Part shown: piece after piece, positions 60,728 through 64,000 of the stretch
Numbering within the stretch: the first letter of the stretch is position 1
Layout of the letters: every line of letters begins with the position of its first letter
Assembly: GCA_964023205.1 (NCBI GenBank)
Contig: OZ026844.1
Location: forward strand, 32,659,326-32,723,325
Length of the DNA stretch: 64,000 nt
Reading direction: 5' to 3'
DNA from: Lutraria lutraria
Lineage: Eukaryota > Mollusca > Bivalvia > Venerida > Mactridae
The notes under the pieces: generated by a model
Seen by the model: the letters and a program-made list of their open reading frames with translations, nothing else
Told to the model about the DNA's origin: nothing
The model's database searches: none
Translations under genes and position numbers: made by a program

Positions 60728-61594
60728 CTGAAAATACAAGATGTAAAACGACTTCAAATGACGTAAATTCAGTACATTATTGCACCGACTTTGTACGACT
60801 CTTCTTTTTGACGTTGATCTGTGCTGTCAATACATGTAAATATACCTAGTATTTTCAGTTCTGATTAAAAAGTAAAGCTGGGTAATTAACCAAATAATTT
60901 AGCATTACCATTGGCCTTATCATACAGAATAGCATCCGAGTGACTAAACTATCAATCGCATAATTAATACAGACAACATAAAACAAAACACAAAACGTAA
61001 ACATTCCTATGGTTTCGTCTTGGTTGTTGTGATTCATGATAGGGAAGAAATGGAATGAACGGGCCTCACCTAACTCATACCGAATGGATTTTGAAACAGA
61101 AAAACAACGATAAGAATAATAGACATTTAATGACAGATGAATACATATCATTATTGTATATTTCACGCGATTCGCTAAATGAGTTTGTATGTACATGTAG
61201 TTTTTTTTCGTAGAATTATTTTATCCAACTTTTGTAGGCATATTTACGTTGTAAGTAGTTTGTGCGAAGTTTAATATAGCGAATAATCATCCACTGTTTC
61301 CAGTTTCACTTTATGTAATAGACAAAAAATGGGAACATTCTATTCGTTTCTATTGCGTACTTTTATTGACATGGTTACAAATATAGTACATCCATGTTCA
61401 TATATAAGCAAAAAATACAAAATGTGGCTTTTCAAATACGTACACGTCTCTCCAAATAAAGAGGCTAGTCTATGTATTTGAATAAGTATAAGAGTGTCTA
61501 GGCATTAAAATAATTCAAAGGTCTGCAACTGTCGTGGAAGTAATATGACAAAACTGACATTTACATATAATCTGTATAAGCCTTCAATCCTTTT
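60728..61594 (-). other. mGluR: Upstream intron of the receptor gene, no exon seen
   Basis: The exon at 60,727 needs a preceding exon that supplies one base of its first codon and encodes the ligand-binding domain. No such sequence is visible to the right. A minus-strand frame at 60,855-61,196 has no receptor features. Confidence 0.5.
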
Positions 61595-61839
61595 GATTTG
61601 TTTGTTTGATCGAGTTTTACGCCCCTATTCAACAACCAGAGTCATATGAGGCTGACAGTTCACCTAACCATCGTTCCTGGGAAGATTCAGTACTAGACTC
61701 TCATCCTCCGTAAGTAACTGCCTTCTTTCTCACATAAAGAGCCACGATCGTTAGCTGGGCTCGAACTCACGACCCTCTATCAGTGAGAGGTTACGGTGAT
61801 TTGAAGTCAGCTACCTTAACCACTTCACCACGGATGCGG
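61595..61839 (-). mobile_element. tRNA-derived SINE
   Basis: On the minus strand the head is CCGTGGTGAAGTGGTTAAGG (A-box-like), followed after about 45 bp by GTGAGTTCGAGCCC (B box). A body with CTTCCCAGGAACGATGG and CATATGACTCTGGTTG comes next, then a tail GGGGCGTAAAACTCGATC and CAAACAAACAAATC. Head, body and short repetitive tail are all intact, so this is the clearest SINE here. The minus-strand frame overlapping the head (61,791-62,015) is not a gene. Confidence 0.8.
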
Positions 61840-61995
61840 GTTAATTCTTTTGAACGATCAGAAACCTGACGCAAGCCTATAAAATGATACTTCATATACA
61901 CACGTCCATAGTCAGTGTGTCTGTTAATGGAATGAAGTGACAAATGTATTCTAGTCGTATACATGTAGAAAGTGTTGAATAAAAGGTATTTTTTT

Positions 61996-62240
61996 TGTTT
62001 ATTATATAGTATCACCCCTATTTAAAGGGTCAGCCAAGTTGGCTTATGAGACACCTATCTTTTGTTTGCGCATTACCTCCTGAATCCCTTCTCCTTTTGC
62101 CGAGCGCCTGGCTGAGATGGGCCTATGGTTACCACTATTTAACTAGGTGGCGGCTCAACAACCGACCGCATCAGTTCTGACCCGATCTCCACTGGGTTCG
62201 AACCTTCGATCTCCCGCTCCGCCACGGTGTCACTTGCTGA
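61996..62240 (-). mobile_element. Second SINE-like element (B-box-containing)
   Basis: On the minus strand it has GTGGCGGAGCGGGAG, then GATCGAAGGTTCGAACCC, a good B-box core. Its tail half (61,999-62,098) recurs at 62,458-62,553. The distance from the possible A box is short, so the tRNA head may be partly deleted. Confidence 0.55.
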
Positions 62241-62457
62241 AGCTAATAGCAGAACTTAATGCTCCATACGTTTAGTCAATATGTTATGGAATAACCTTGT
62301 ATTTTTCATCAATTTATCAAAGATTGTCGACTGCACTGTTGCATAATGAATAGTTCTATTGAAATAATGTGTTAGGATTACTTTAGTATATATATGTACA
62401 TTGTATACCTATTTTGAATCAAATGACTACAATGCGAATAAAAAAGGTAAAGGTTTT

Positions 62458-62553
62458 GTTTATTATAGTGTCATTCCTATTAAAAGGGTCAGCGAACTTG
62501 GCTTATGAGACACCTATCTTCTATTTGCTTATTGCCTCCCGAATCCCTTCTCT
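62458..62553 (-). mobile_element. 5'-truncated copy of the same SINE-like element
   Basis: It matches 61,999-62,098 with scattered differences (shared GGCTTATGAGACACCTATCTT-like core and GAATCCCTTCTC). It lacks the B-box half, as expected of retroposed copies that are truncated at the 5' end. Confidence 0.65.
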
Positions 62554-62775
62554 TAATATGAAGTGTGTTTTTATAGATTTATTTTGGTATCACAATGCAT
62601 AGAATGGTTTCAAACATTTTTTTTGTTAAGTAAAATATTACATAAATTACAAACATGGCAATGTAGATCAGTACCAATGTTAACAATCAAAAAGATTCAA
62701 CCCTTCGTCGCCTGAATCTTATAGTGAGCTATCTACCATTTTGAAGATTTTGAGAGTTTTACTTGTTGGTATCCT

Positions 62776-62818
<43 letters not shown>

Positions 62819-63755
62819 CTATCTCCTAGTGTCCTTGTTTTAGCAATTGGAGCCCCCGTTAAAAATGTTTTTTTTCAATTACATTTTCCTCGTGTTTTTC
62901 ATGTTTGTTGGCCCTTTTCTCAAAATGGTGAAAATGGAGTTAGCTCATTATTATTCTCAGGCGACGCCTTGTTTCCTTTTGTCTCACAGCATTCTGTAAA
63001 ATCGTTTCTTGACCGGTCTGCCACCCCCAATGTCATGTGATAAGTGAACATCTATTAATTATTCTCAATCTATGCTTACTAGTTAAAAGGAGAATACGGT
63101 TGATTGTGAGCCACTAATGTCGAACAAAAATGACCAATTCATCAATGTCGTCTACGCTGGAGCGATAATTAGATACTCAATGTAACTGATTGTATTCTGG
63201 ACTCGACGCGGAATTACTGTGCCATACATGATATAAAATGACTTGAACATCCTCTTCTACAATCGAACAAAAGGAACAATTCATTGACCCTATTATGGAC
63301 ACCGCCAATGATTGATGTTATGTTTAAATTACATCTATTTGTATGGTGTCAAGGTCCATTCGAGCTTCATGTTTCATTATATATTTTATTTACATGTATA
63401 CATAAACTTAGTGAATATAGTAATAAAGAAGCATATAATACCATATTCTCACGCATATCTGTTGCAACCCTTTATTAATAATTAAACGACTCACACGACA
63501 TAGTTTCCATTAGTCTTACGTTGTGAAACCAATGCTTAAAGGTGTGAAATTATTTTAACCAATGATTATGTATGTGCCTTTTCACGTTTCTTTCTAAATT
63601 TTAAAACATGTTTGTCATATTCAGTTAAAGAAGTCATTTCGTGCTTGCAATATCATTTCCAAGCACTGCAAACAAAATAAAAATAGATAGTCAATGCAAT
63701 ACTATCTGATCCATTATCAGAGTGGTATAAATTATTCAGCTGTTCTTTCACTGTT
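62554..63755. other. No gene recognised apart from one microsatellite
   Basis: AT-rich DNA. Plus-strand frames at 62,741-63,040 (through the AG repeat) and 63,284-63,478 have no family features. Confidence 0.4.
62779..62816. repeat. (AG)19 microsatellite
   Basis: Nineteen uninterrupted AG dinucleotides, ending in GGG. It produces an Arg-Glu run in one open frame, which is not evidence of coding. Confidence 0.97.
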
Positions 63756-63960
63756 GTGTAATGTTGCACCAACAGCCAGGGTCATCTAGCGTATTTTACA
63801 GCTTAAACATTGGAAGAAGAGCCCAGTCATACAAATGGATTGAACCATCAACCTTCTCTAGACCGGCTGGAAATCTTCCTCATGTGTAAACTTTGGTCTC
63901 GGTGAGATTCTAACTCATGGTGATTAGCGGCTCGCGAGAGACCGTAATCAAGGAGAGCAC
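63756..63960 (-). mobile_element. Diverged SINE-like element
   Basis: On the minus strand the body has GAATCTCACCGAGACC, ATGAGGAAGATTTCCAGCCG and CTTCTTCCAATGTTTAAGC. This is the same order as the element at 59,219-59,460 (GAATCCCACATGCGACC, AAGGAAGCTCTCCAG, TCTTCC). The head near 63,940-63,960 is degraded and the tail is unclear. Confidence 0.45.
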
Positions 63961-64000
63961 AGCGTACAACATCTTAACAAAACACAACTATTTTACGCGA

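Noticed and set aside
61739..61839. Functional tRNA gene from the A-box and B-box-like motifs
   Set aside because: The sequence does not close into a clean cloverleaf acceptor stem and continues into a SINE body and tail.
62741..63040. Plus-strand protein with an Arg-Glu run
   Set aside because: The run is the (AG)19 microsatellite; the rest has no recognisable features.

Overview
The window is animal nuclear DNA. It is AT-rich and has a spliced metazoan gene, tRNA-derived SINE-like repeats, small inverted-repeat DNA transposons, and a hairpin-ended repeat family (ends reading CAAGAGGGCCATGATGGCCC and GAGCACATTCGTGCTC) of a kind I associate with bivalve molluscs. A bivalve is therefore the best guess. 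The species cannot be named from sequence alone.

Positions 1-41,941 are one tandem array that continues off the left edge. Its unit is 3,283-3,284 bp: one partial unit, eleven nearly identical units, one diverged edge unit, then a single simpler element that closes the array. Each unit is composite. It has the left part of a plus-strand element, a complete minus-strand element of the same family, the right part of a plus-strand element, and a spacer of about 507 bp. The elements are built from subrepeats of about 150 bp between conserved hairpin ends, a layout like Helentron-associated non-autonomous elements (HINE) known from bivalves. The spacer is not element-like; it holds a perfect CRE palindrome, other bZIP-type sites and an NRF1-like site, repeated once per unit. 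Linked variants alternate between neighbouring units on the left, giving a 6.57-kb higher-order period, and then drift into runs of one type. No protein-coding gene is supported in the array.

Positions 41,942-51,743 are low-copy AT-rich DNA with an alternating GATC-rich minisatellite, three MITE-like elements with visible terminal inverted repeats, an old copy of the array's element (45,076-45,790) and another dispersed repeat.

Positions 51,744-60,727, minus strand, hold two adjacent exons of a metabotropic glutamate receptor. The first has the cysteine-rich domain and TM1-TM6. The second has TM7 and the start of the cytoplasmic tail. They join in phase across a 7,754-bp intron that contains a 28-bp minisatellite, a stand-alone 911-bp copy of the array's element, and further MITE and SINE relics. 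The ligand-binding domain exons lie to the right, probably outside the window. The last tail exon was not found.

Positions 60,728-64,000 hold SINE-like repeats, an AG microsatellite and no recognisable exon.
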